From assembly GCA_905178155.1 (NCBI GenBank), contig CAJINV010000002.1, positions 1,215,809 to 1,279,808 on the forward strand: a stretch of 64,000 nucleotides of DNA, given 5' to 3'. The notes beneath the pieces are model-generated. The model had not been told where the DNA came from. It was given only the letters and a program-made list of their open reading frames with translations, and did no database searches. Below, piece by piece: positions 12,601 to 21,536 of this stretch. The translations under genes and the position numbers were made by a program. Each line of letters starts with the position of its first letter. Within the stretch, counting starts at the first letter, position 1. The DNA is from Amoebophrya sp. A120 (Eukaryota; Sar; Dinophyceae; Syndiniales; Amoebophryaceae).

Positions 12601-15600
12601 CTTGTCGTTGTCGGGTAGGCCGTCCGCTAGATCGAAGTCCTCCTGCCGTTCCCCGATCTCGAAGTCGTCTAACTCAGAATCGTATCAAATGCAAATATTA
12701 TGTCTGGGTCGAGAAGACGTGGGGAGTTTGTCATGCAAATTGTACATGGCCTCCGATGCCTGTGATGCATTCTCCAGCATCACAGCTTTCCAAAGGTAAA
12801 GGTTTGATGTTCATGCCTATTCTGCATGAGGAATGCCCTCTTTGAATGGCAACAATCTGAGTGCCTGTTGCCTCTCATGCAAGACAGATTTTTGTGTGAT
12901 CGACAGCTAGCATCACAAGTCCCACTCTTTCCAGATGACCCAGACATATTTGCAATGCATAAATCGCGCTTTTTCTTCTTTTTCTTCTTCGACCCGTCCT
13001 GGTCCTCTGCACCTTCCCTCGCGATTTTTCCCTCTTCCTGGTCTTTATGCAATACAAATTTCCCGCACATGTACAACATGCATCACAAATTTCACTAAGC
13101 TTAGAACAGACAACGTGTCATGCTGAACAGGATCGAAGGGAAGCTTTTTCATGCAGACACGGCATTTGTATGTCGTGTACGGGAAATTTCCTGTGGATAG
13201 TCTTTCAGGAAATTCAACAAAGGGTTTCTCTTCGTGTTTTGCTGGGAAATGTTCAGTAAAACGTCCCTTTTCAAGTCGTGAGAATCCACCCCGTACACGG
13301 CGTCTTCGTTCACGTCAATCACCGCTCTTATCAGGTTGGTCAACTCCGTATCCGTCGCGTTCTCCTTTTTCTGTGCCTCATCCAGCACCACTTGCTGAAT
13401 CGATTTTTCCAAGTTTTTCTGTTGCGAAGCGTTATCGAAGCGGACGTTTTTCATCCTACTAGTCGAAGCTCCTGCGAGGTTCATCGTGTTCCAATCCTTG
13501 TTGTTTTTCAGTACCCCCTTCGCGTCGTTTGCCTGCTTAAACAGATCCATATCGGCTAAAGCGAAGTCCGTTTCGTCGTGGAAGGGTAACGGCTGGCTCG
13601 CCATGGTCCGGATACTGTCGTCAAACTCTCCTTTCCTTGGATCCGCCAGGGAAACGGCCGCGCGGAGTGCGCTGGGTCTGGTAGAGACTCCTCTGGAGGA
13701 AGGAAGTTGCTGTTGGGAAGATTGATGTTGTTCGGGGTAGAAAAGAAGCGGGGCGTGGACACTGTTGGAATCAAGATCACCGTCTTTTTTGTCATTTGTT
13801 CCAACTTCTACAGCGACTGCTTCGCCTCGGATCGATGAAGACGATGATGAAGTCGTCTGCTTTTTTAATATTGCCGCACGAACTACATCTGCTGCCTTTA
13901 AGTCTTGGTTCTCGTGGCTCCCTTCGGCGTAGTGTGGGTATTGTGTTTGCGAAGCCGTCAAAGTCGTGTTCTGAACTTCTTGTTTTGCTTTCCCTGCAGC
14001 AGGTTTGGCATCGTCATTCCCGTCACTAGCGGAGGATGAAGCACTCGAACTAGAACTGCCGCTTTTCTCCTTCTTTTTGTTTTTCTTTCTCTTCGCCGCT
14101 TTCGGACTCCGCGACCTTGTTCGCTTTTTCTTTCGGCCAGGACTCGAGGAGCTCCTATTTCGTTTTTTCGATTTTTTCCGAGATTTGGAAGAAGATTTCG
14201 TATTCGTTTCGTCTTCCACTATTGTTTTCATCTCCGGTTCCTCTTCCTCCTCATTTTCCGGTGGTTCTGGGTAAAAACTCGATGGATTTCCGCCCCCACT
14301 TGAGGAAGACGAACTGCTACTGCTACTGGAGGAGTTGTTCGCCTTCTTTCCACCACCCCCACCTGCTTTTGACCCCGACGCCGGTCGAATATTGGACCCC
14401 AACGCGCTCCCGAAGCTCGACGGTTGGTTGATGCTGCTCTGTCGCTGCTGACTCTGCCTGACCACGTCCGCGAAACCACCACTGCCCGCCCGGTTCAATC
14501 CACTCCCGGCTGGAGGCCCCACGGGTTTATTATTCGCTGGAGCACCACCTCCACCCCCGCCGGACCCAAAACCAGGCGCACCTCCTCCGCCTCCGGAGCC
14601 AAATCCCGGCGCAGCAGGAGCCTGTTCTGCGACGCTGTTGCCGATGCTGCCGTGGGAACCCGGGTTATGCGGAACCTCGTGGCTCATCATGGTTTGACTC
14701 GCAGGCGCGTTGGACTTGATGTTCGCGAGCTGGTTTTGGAAACCCTGCGACGGCCGCTGCGTCGACTGGATCGACGCTGAAGGTTTTGGTTTGATTTGCA
14801 GGTTCCAAAAATTTTGCTTTTCTTGCGGTGAGGAGCTCAATAATTTTATATTTTATCTTGCACACAAGACCACAGACATTAGACGCACACTGACTAACAT
14901 ACTCATGTTGTGTTGGTACTGTTGCAGCAGCAATATATAAAATTTGTACCAGGTTGCGTCATATCCAAGTTTGGATCCAGTGCGTTGAAATCCCCCGCCT
15001 CCTGTTGCACCACGCCCTGCGCAAAAAACGTCTGGTACCCGTCGGGTAAATTTGTGTCGTGTAGCGGTCTATGAACTGCAAAAGCAACGTACTAGTATGA
15101 ATAGCATCACAAATTCCCTCAGCATTAGAAATGGAATTTGTGATGCTGTTTCACTTTAGGAAGCAGATTTGTCATGCATTCTTGCAATTAGTACGAGTGC
15201 GATGCTTTTGCAGTTCATACGGTCGCCCGTCGTTGTCCAACAACGGTGTCATTCCCTCCGTCGTCGCAATGTATCCTGTGCAAAAGTATCGCACTCGTAG
15301 TAATTGCAATCCAGCATTACAAATCTTGTTCTTAAGCTAAATCTGCATTACAAATTTTATTGCTCATGCTGAGGAAATTTCTAATGCACTTATACGAGTA
15401 CGATACTTTTGCAGTGCATACAATGTTCCCGGCGCCGAAATTCCGCACGCCGAACTTTTTCGGGTCTAGACTGCCATCTCCCACCGCTCGCCCCTGCGCA
15501 TCCACGGGAACATAGATGATCCGGTCCCGTATAACCGTTCCCTGCGGTGACATCAAGGGGGAATGGGTTTTCGCCCGGGTCACCGCGTCCGCGACCATTT

Positions 15601-18600
15601 CTCCGTCGGGTTCCCGGTGCACTCCCAAAGCCGAGTAGACGCCCTCGGATAGAATGGTCCGGATGTTTCCCTTGATCGTGTCTTCATTCAGGTAATCCGC
15701 TTGGAGGTAGCCCTTCCTCAAAACTTCCGTCCCGACATTCTCCAACAGAGTGGACGAGCCCGCTAACCCAGATCGCTTCTATGACAGTCCACAACTCCCC
15801 CCCTATTGCTATTGCATGAACAGCAATACAAACACCAGCACACGTGGAGCCTGTGCATGACAAATTCATGCGCCTAGTGTACTGTTTGGGCTTCCGGCGG
15901 AATCTGTCATGCAAGCAGTGCCACAGGGAAGCACTTGGGTATGGGGTTTTGCATGACAAATGAGGGGGAGGGGGAGTTGTGCAAGGTCATAGCTCCATCG
16001 CCGTGTCCAAAGAAACCGTCGGGGCGTTATGGCGTTCTCAAGCGTTACACTCTCAACTGTTGCGCGATTTCTTGTCATGCAAATTTACAATCAGAATCGA
16101 CACGATCAAGCTGCTTCGCATGACAAATTCTCGAAGAGCCAAACAGGCTTGGAATCTGTGGCAAATTTGTCATGCAAGACGCGCAAGGTGGGCACCCCTT
16201 TCACTATTGCCATTCTTGCATCACAAATTCACGTAACAGCGAGCTGGGAATGTAACAGTTGAGAAGGCCATAGGCGTCGTAGTAGACTTGCAGCGAGGGA
16301 TCCGACCGCAAATCCTGCAAGTCCTGCAACATGGTTCGGAACCTCTCTTCCTTGTGCTGTTCCTTCACTTGGTTCAACTGTTCTGTGCTGAGTAAAAACG
16401 TCCCCACACCAGAGTCAAGATGGGGATTTTGCAACACAAACCCAAGAGCTTTGGACGTCACGCATGACAAGTTGCATTCCATAGTGTAGTGCAGGTTAGC
16501 AAGTGCAGCCGCATCACAGATCCATGTGCTTATCCTGTTCACAGCATCACAAATTTCAAAACACAATTGGAAATGGCTACCATGGGTATGCGCATCACAA
16601 ATGTCCTCGTCAATGCAAATCTGCATGACAACTCTGGGGTGGGGACGTTTTTCCTTATGATATGTTCTTTCAAATCTTTAAATTCCCGATCCGTGTCCTG
16701 ATCGACCCTGTGCTTCCAGGACTCCTTATTACAATGAAAAATGCCCCCACCCCAAAAGTTGCAATAATTTGTGATGCAAAGTTTCCAAATGAAAACTTTT
16801 TGTCATGCATGAAAGGACTATGAATCTTTCTGATGCAGAGTCTAGGCGTATATCGCATTGGTTGCATGACAAGCGCCGCTCTTGCTGGGATCTTGCGCAA
16901 TACAAATTTTTTCTATTCAGGATTGGAAACCTGTGATGCTGATAGATGCAAGAGGGCGAATGCTTCATTTGCAAAGGTTTGCAATACAAATGGTCCTAAG
17001 TTCGGGGGTGTGGGCATTTTTCATGGTAATACTCCTGAATCATCCGCTCGACCGAGTGATCCGCGATGTCGTGTAACGTTTTCTGCTATCAAATGCAAAC
17101 ATGTCTGGGTCTGGAAACTTGTGATGCAAATCTGTGAATGGAGGTGGGCGCACTACGATATGCAGCCAAGCATGACAAGTTTTTGTACTGTCATGTGTTT
17201 CGCTTTCCGCATGGCAAACTGCGTTTTTGCATGGCATGCCAGACAAGCATGACAAGTCCTGCATTCATCTTCCAGGCCCAGACAATTTTGCAATGCATAT
17301 TTGCGACACGAGGCCGCCTCTTCTTGAAATCGACCCGGACACAGCTTTTCCGTCCGGGCCTTTCTCCTGGCCGCCGAGTCCCGCTTCCTCGTATCCTGAG
17401 TAAAAACGTCCCCACACCAGAGTCCAGTTGGTAAATCTGCAACACAAATCTCCAAGTTTTGGGATTTTTGCATGACAAGTTTACATCTGTAGCGTCGTGC
17501 TGTTTAGCAAGGGTAGCCGCATGAGAAAGCCAGTCATCCCGTTTACAGCATTACAAAGTCCAAAACACAATTGGAAATGCCTCTCATGCAGATCCGCATT
17601 ACAAATGTTCCTGTCATTGCACATTTGCATGACAACTCTGGGGTGGGGACGTTTTTACACAGGATACCTCGGTCCGTTCCATCATCCGCTTGATCAGCTC
17701 GTTTTTCTCCTTCACAGTATGCATTGCAAATTTGTCCGGAAAGAATGGGATTTGTGATGCTAGCATGTCGATCACACAAAAGTCTGTATTGCATGAGAGG
17801 CAAAAGGCGCTCAGATTGGTGCCACTCAAAGAGGGCATTTCTCATGCAGAAGTAGGCAACATGAGCAAACCTTTGCGAAAGCTGTGATGCTAGAGAATGC
17901 ATCACAGGCATCTTCGGACGAGGCCATGCTGTACAATTTGCATGGCAAAGTCTTCAAATCTGCAAGACCCCGACATATTTGCATTTGATACACAACCGCT
18001 TGCAGCGATTCTGCTCGCTTCTTCAATTCCGCTTCCTTCTCCAAAGCCTCCGCTTCTTCAATTTCGACTGGGTCCGGTTGTTCCAAGAAGTCAACCAGGT
18101 TGATGCCGGAGGATAATTGCTGGTGTAACAAATCATCCCCCCGTAACTGGCCTTTGTAGTAGTCAATCTTCGCCCGGTTATATCCTATGTAAAAACGTCC
18201 CCAGCCCATATCTGCTAGACAAATCAACAAGCTTTGGTTGCTGCGCATGACAAGTTTGGCCTCGTAGTGTAATCCTGTTTAGCTTGTTCAGCAGCATCAC
18301 AAACCTAAGCGCATCATGCGTATTTGAGCATGACAAATTCCGAAACACTGCTAGAAAATGCTTCTCATGGGGCCCCGCATGAGAAACATTTTCAGCATGC
18401 AGAGTTGCATTACAACTTACTATGGGGTGGGGCCGTTTTGCTCAGGATAAGTTAAACGCGTGCTTCTCCTGCACCGTCCTTGCTTGTCCGTGCAACCTAT
18501 CCTGTGCAAAAGTATCGCACTCGTAGCAATTGCATTCATGCATTGCAAATCTCCTTTTTTTAGCGGAATCCGCATGACAAATTCCATTTCGTCATGTTGC

Positions 18601-20673
18601 TGAGCTAATTTGTATTGCAACACGACAAGCACAAGTACGATGCTTTTGCAATGCATACAACCCCTGCGCATCTGGAATCATCCGTGCGAGCTGCGCTTCC
18701 AGAGGACTCAATCCCCCTGCTCGGTTCACACTGGTGGACAAAAAAGCTGACTCGTTACTCCCCTGCATGTGGAACGAGTGGTCCCCCGGGGCGTGGCTCG
18801 CTTTCTTCGCGGCCTGCATCGCACCGGACAGGACTTCGAAATCGTGAGCGATTAACGAGCGGATGTTGACCCTTTCCTCCTGCAATTCCCGTTTCTGTTT
18901 CATCAGCGCGTCGCGGCGGATCATCAAATTCTCTAGCAACTGCCTCTGCGATACCGGGTCAATGCCGCGGTTCAGTCTCGCAACGCCGTAGGAGGGCGAG
19001 TTCGGGTCTTCGACCGCCTCGTAGCCCTCTTCGGCTAGTTCCAAAGCCTGTTTCTCCATCTGGTCGATCGCGTGATCCACGTCTTCAATCGCCGCCCGCA
19101 GCCTCACGTCCGCTCGCTGCAGCTCGTGGGTTTCCTCGGAGAGAAAATACGGGTTCACACGGAGCTTCTCGGGAGTACCCCGGTGGGTCTCGTAGATCGC
19201 GACCTGGGCCGGACGCCGGGTGTGGTCTGGAATAGTAAAGTGAGATATTAATCCGGAATGTCTTTCACTCTGTATTTGCAAATGAAATTGCAACTGCAAA
19301 GCTGCACCGTGCATAGTACTCATAAAACAGGCATGACAAACACGGTCCGTGTTGGACCAGGTAAGTACTGCCACTAAACGATGGAATGGTTAAGCAATAC
19401 CTGATTGGTACGCGCCCCCGCTTGGTCCGCCGTATTTCGAGCTTCGCATCGACGGTGACGACGGGTTGGACCTTCCGCTGTTATACATCATTTGGCTGCC
19501 CTGCTGGCCACCGTGGCCGCTTTGGTGGCTGCTCTGGCTCGCGTGGCTTTCCGCCGATTTGATGTAGTGACTTCCGCCTACCGAAGATTGCCCCGACATG
19601 TTATTTTGACTAGCAAACCCGGCTGCAGGTCCTGTTGGTCCCGGTGGTCTTTGCTGCTGCTGCATTTGCTGTTGCATGACTGGCGGTGGGCCCATTTGCA
19701 TTGCGTTGCCCATCATTCCGCCGCCACCAACTATCGTACGAAAAAAGTGTTTCACTGTAAGGACTTTGCAGGTTTTGCGTGTTCTACATGACAGATAAAA
19801 TTAGCTATGCAAGGTTCCGCAGGCAAAACTACACAGCGAAAAACCCACTGTCGTGCATGTGCTGTAGCAAGACAAACACTTGCGAGATACATTTTCTGCA
19901 TGACAAGTCTACAGTGAAAGACAAACAGTTTTTTCTTGCGATACCAACGTCGTCGATAGGGTTTCCGTCGTCGTCAAAGCTCGCGAGCAGATCGTCGTTA
20001 TCAACCTCCGATACGGCCCTGCTCTGTCGGGACATCCTCCCGGCAGCTCCACCGCCGCTCATGGGTCCCTGGTTGTTCAAGTAGTTGCTCATGCGCTGCG
20101 GTCCGGGACCCCCACCTCCCCCGCCCCCCACTGGTTGCTGAAACCCCGATCCGAATATCCCCCCACTAGCGCCGGAAGTGATATGGCTTTCTCAACTGTT
20201 ACACTCTCAACTGTTACATGGATTTGTGATGCAAGAATGGGAAAAGTGAAAGGGGGGAGATTGCGCCTGTAGCATTACAAATTCCGCACAGATTTAGGTG
20301 CTGTTTAGCCCTAGGCAAATTTGTCATGCGAAGCAGCTTCATCATCATCATGTAGTGGACACCCGCACCCAGCGCCACAGGTCAAGGATCCCCTCCCCGG
20401 GGGGTGGGCGGGGAAGCACTTTCGGCGACCTCAACATACAAAAGCCGAGCGCTACCACAGCTTGATCGAGTGGATGACGATGGTGCTTTTGCATGACAAC
20501 TTCATGTAACTACAGCTCAGAATGTAACGATTGAGAACGCCATAGGTGAGACTCTCCTGCTGTCTTCGAGCCGCTTTGGGGTTGCCGGGGTACCGCATGG
20601 CGTTGACATTCTCTTTCACGACCTTCTCCGCGGTCTCGGCCTCGGAGGCCTCCTTGGATTCTTCACCACCCAT
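3616..20673 (-). CDS. Gene 2: giant multi-exon protein, unrecognised, 36 introners
   Basis: The ATG is at 20673 (MGGEESKEASEAETAEK) and the stop at 3616. Joining across 36 introners and three small introns (19227-19400, 14822-14950, and a short one near 8485-8517 with uncertain ends) keeps one frame, giving roughly 2,690 residues; about half of the gene is introner. The layout is a Gly/Pro/Gln/Ser-rich N-terminus (19401-20181), a charged coiled coil (18658-19226, e.g. IDQMEKQALELAEEGYEAVE), more coiled coil, and a globular stretch (15421-15779). A large exon (13200-14821) follows, with poly-Gly, poly-Ser and Lys/Arg tracts. Helical globular segments (8811-12068), then basic, RS-like and Ser/Asn-rich C-terminal regions (3616-5449), complete it. 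No domain is recognised. The N-terminal low complexity suggests a scaffold or RNA-associated role, which is inference only. Confidence 0.8.
4124..4275. mobile_element. Introner, family B, in gene 2
   Basis: TIR TATGAACTGCAAAAGTAT pairs with its complement at the far end. Flank cttgt lies at 4119-4123 and 4276-4280. Removal joins EQ to DLF. With this flank the intron can start GT only if it ends AA, so it is non-canonical. Confidence 0.93.
4337..4488. mobile_element. Introner, family B, in gene 2
   Basis: TIR TATCCTGTGCAAAAGTAT pairs with its complement. Flank aaggc is at 4332-4336 and 4489-4493. Removal joins RKAF to DPAAR. Only 61 bases of exon separate it from the next introner. Confidence 0.92.
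4822..5095. mobile_element. Introner, family A, in gene 2
   Basis: TIRs are TATCAAATG and TATGCATTG type. The flanks (gctcc, gtttc) do not match, so the target repeat has decayed. The best in-frame join is PPPPK to ERTIG. Confidence 0.82.
5450..5600. mobile_element. Introner, family B, in gene 2
   Basis: TIR TATGCATTGCAAAAGTAT. Flank tttcg is at 5445-5449 and 5601-5605. Removal joins RAPK to SLTA. Confidence 0.93.
5764..5986. mobile_element. Introner, family G, in gene 2
   Basis: TIR TATGAAAGTGCACAGCCC pairs with its complement. Flank ccttc is at 5759-5763 and 5987-5991. The sense flank GAAGG allows a GT-AG intron. Removal joins DPKK to EKEIE. Confidence 0.92.
6045..6301. mobile_element. 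Introner, family A, in gene 2
   Basis: TIR TATCCACTGCAAAAATGT, then CTGGGTCTGG. Near-identical flanks ccaag and ccgag. Removal joins NKLG to IALQ. Confidence 0.9.
6367..6635. mobile_element. Introner, family A, in gene 2
   Basis: Family A TIRs. Flank ctgcc is at 6362-6366 and 6636-6640. Removal joins EASGS to PLLHF. Confidence 0.93.
6903..7216. mobile_element. Introner, family F, in gene 2
   Basis: TIR TATTGTGAGGAAAAATCC in sense, with CCCCTCCCCATA. Flank ctgga is on both sides. Removal joins TPSP to AEKLM. Confidence 0.93.
7391..7540. mobile_element. Introner, family B, in gene 2
   Basis: Family B TIRs. Flank ggctt is at 7386-7390 and 7541-7545. Removal joins RRQA to HDHR. Confidence 0.93.
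7608..7916. mobile_element. Introner, family H, in gene 2
   Basis: TIR TATGGGAGTGTCAGGATT in sense pairs with a TATGGACGCGTCAGGTTT complement. Flank ccggg is on both sides. Removal joins TYSG to PGKNK. Confidence 0.9.
8000..8283. mobile_element. Introner, family C, in gene 2
   Basis: TIR ends TATTGTGAGGAAAAACGT and its degraded complement, followed by CCCCACACC. Flank cggtt is on both sides. Removal joins RFQT to APFV. Confidence 0.9.
8549..8810. mobile_element. Introner, family A, in gene 2
   Basis: Family A TIRs. Flank aagag is at 8544-8548 and 8811-8815. Removal joins PHTL to FPAG. Confidence 0.93.
8939..9305. mobile_element. Introner, family C, in gene 2
   Basis: Family C TIRs (TATCCTGAGGAAACACGT type). 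Flank cgcgt is on both sides. Removal joins QADA to ISFIK. It is the longest intact C element inside gene 2. Confidence 0.92.
9727..10039. mobile_element. Introner, family F, in gene 2
   Basis: TIR TATTGCAAGGAGAAGTCC in sense; the opposite TIR is diverged. Flank caaaa is on both sides. Removal joins TADF to DKLHG. Confidence 0.9.
10390..10696. mobile_element. Introner, family H, in gene 2
   Basis: TIRs TATGAAAGTGTCAGAATC and TATGGATGTGTCAGGATC. Flanks tgatc and cgatc. Removal joins RGTI to RGVLD. Confidence 0.9.
10849..11114. mobile_element. Introner, family A, in gene 2
   Basis: Family A TIRs. Flank tctcc is on both sides. Removal joins YGRE to KLYLN. Confidence 0.93.
11173..11335. mobile_element. 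Introner, family B, in gene 2
   Basis: Family B TIRs. Flank cgaag is on both sides. Removal joins EYLR to KGAPK. Confidence 0.93.
11488..11606. mobile_element. Introner, short diverged family B, in gene 2
   Basis: At 119 bp it is the shortest element seen. The TIRs are TATGCAGTGCAAAAGCAT and TATGCACTGCAAAAGTAA. Flank tccgg is on both sides. Removal joins AIHR to NFDD. Confidence 0.88.
11671..11879. mobile_element. Introner, family E, in gene 2
   Basis: TIR TATCGCAAGAAAAAACTG, then TTTCACTG. Flank ttgta is on both sides. Removal joins IKYY to KQFSE. Confidence 0.92.
12069..12218. mobile_element. Introner, family B, in gene 2
   Basis: Family B TIRs. Flank atagt is on both sides. Removal joins RIPL to SSIHE. 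Confidence 0.93.
12261..12516. mobile_element. Introner, family A, in gene 2
   Basis: Family A TIRs. Flank cagct is on both sides. Removal joins HGQL to LRKIQ. Confidence 0.93.
12683..12961. mobile_element. Introner, family A, in gene 2
   Basis: Family A TIRs. Flank aatcg is on both sides. Removal joins KKRD to SELDD. Confidence 0.93.
13046..13199. mobile_element. Introner, family I, in gene 2
   Basis: TIR TATCCACAGGAAATTTCC in sense, then CGTACACG; the other end is TATGCAATACAAATTTCC. Flank gtctt is on both sides. Removal joins FLKD to QEEGK. Confidence 0.92.
15070..15219. mobile_element. Introner, family B, in gene 2
   Basis: Family B TIRs. Flank cggtc is on both sides. Removal joins DGRP to LHDTN. 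Confidence 0.93.
15272..15420. mobile_element. Introner, family B, in gene 2
   Basis: Family B TIRs. Flank caatg is on both sides. Removal joins GAGN to IATTE. Confidence 0.93.
15780..15991. mobile_element. Introner, family G, in gene 2
   Basis: TIR TATGACCTTGCACAACTC in sense. Flanks gcttc and gctcc. Removal joins TAME to RSGLA. Confidence 0.9.
16028..16272. mobile_element. Introner, family D, in gene 2
   Basis: TIR TATGGCGTTCTCAAGCGT and complement. Flank ggcgt is on both sides. Removal joins YYDA to PTVSL. The exon between this element and the family G element is only about 36 bases. Confidence 0.92.
16384..16662. mobile_element. Introner, family C, in gene 2
   Basis: Family C TIRs with a mutated first end (TGTGCTGAGTAAAAACG). 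Flank tgttc is on both sides. Removal joins DLKE to QLNQV. Confidence 0.88.
16737..17031. mobile_element. Introner, family J, in gene 2
   Basis: TIR TATTACCATGAAAAATGC in sense, then CCACACCCC. Flank ctcct is on both sides. Removal joins MIQE to SWKHR. It is the only clear family J copy in the window. Confidence 0.9.
17097..17299. mobile_element. Introner, family A, in gene 2
   Basis: Family A TIRs. Flanks tctgc and tttgc. Removal joins LVSQ to KTLHD. Confidence 0.9.
17392..17666. mobile_element. Introner, family C, in gene 2
   Basis: TIR TATCCTGAGTAAAAACGT. Flank cctcg is on both sides. The sense flank CGAGG allows GT-AG. Removal joins ERTE to EAGLG. Confidence 0.92.
17718..17990. mobile_element. 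Introner, family A (diverged), in gene 2
   Basis: One TIR keeps CGGGGTCTTGC in place of CTGGGTCTGG. Flanks cacag and cacaa. Removal joins LQAV to VKEKN. Confidence 0.88.
18181..18449. mobile_element. Introner, family C, in gene 2
   Basis: Family C TIRs. Flanks ggtta and agtta. Removal joins HAFN to RAKID (or WAKID, depending on which flank copy is kept). Confidence 0.9.
18498..18657. mobile_element. Introner, family B, in gene 2
   Basis: Family B TIRs. Flank caacc is on both sides. Removal joins DAQG to LHGQA. Confidence 0.93.
19732..19943. mobile_element. Introner, family E, in gene 2
   Basis: Family E TIRs. Flank ccaac is on both sides. Removal joins DDVG to GGGMM. Confidence 0.92.
20182..20544. 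mobile_element. Introner, family D (long), in gene 2
   Basis: Family D TIRs. Flanks agtga and ggtga. At 363 bp it is longer than other D copies and has extra internal sequence. Removal joins ESLT to SGASG. Confidence 0.9.
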
Positions 20674-21536
20674 GGTAGTTTACGATGTTCCACTCGTAGT
20701 CGCAGCTCCAAAGAAAGACAAAGAGGTCCTTCCTGCTAATACAGAACGACAGAGAACTTTTGCGACTTCACTCTCATCATCAACTAATGTGCCGTGGTCG
20801 TGGTACTACAACAGCATCGCCACGACGCCGACCATTTATCTCTGTACTTCCTGTTCCCAAAAAAAAAACCTCTTTTGTACACTGGATAGATTTCATTTTG
20901 ACTTGAAACTAACTACTTGGCTGGTTTCCATGCTGGTGCGAGAGGACACGACGACGACTTCAAAACGTCCGTCTTACGAAAGCGACACATGGGTACAACA
21001 CGACGACAGAGACTACATTATGCGACGACAGCCTCGATCACAGATGCGACGGCGACAGATCGAGGAAAGAAGCCTTCTGGTGATTACGACCCTAAAGCAG
21101 CTCATTGTGCATAGCATACGAAAATGAGTGACGACGTTCTTCGATCTTTCTTTGCGAAGGGCCACGAAGTGAAACGAGTTTTTGCGCTACGAAGTAGTAG
21201 CAATCATCTGGATGCAACTTCATCAATGGCTGCGAGGATACATTTTTGTCCTTTTGCTTCTTCACGACTAGTTTTGAAGAAAGCTCATATCATGAGGAGC
21301 GCAATGTTGACGAGGAGGTGGCGCTAAAGATTGCAGGCCATTTATACCTTGGAACACATTTATTTGGCAGAGGTGAGTCTGTCGCAATCGAGATCGACAA
21401 AAACGCGTCAGTAGAATTAGAATTGTCAGCCATTACTTAATGCATTAAAAACATCGGGAAGGGGAACTATCACGGAGCGAGAGCTTAATATTATTTCCTT
21501 GTTGACATAAAATTCGTGTGCGCAAGAACAAATGAG
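20674..21536. other. Intergenic region between genes 2 and 3
   Basis: I find no supported gene here. Short plus-strand ORFs have no recognisable protein character. The promoter of gene 2 should lie here, but no TATA-like or other motif stands out. Confidence 0.5.

Noticed and set aside
13149-14840. A separate gene starting MSSSPQEKQNFWN
   Set aside because: It is one exon of gene 2. An acceptor at 14822 joins MTQP to EKQNFW in frame, and the exon continues past 13200 through a family I introner.
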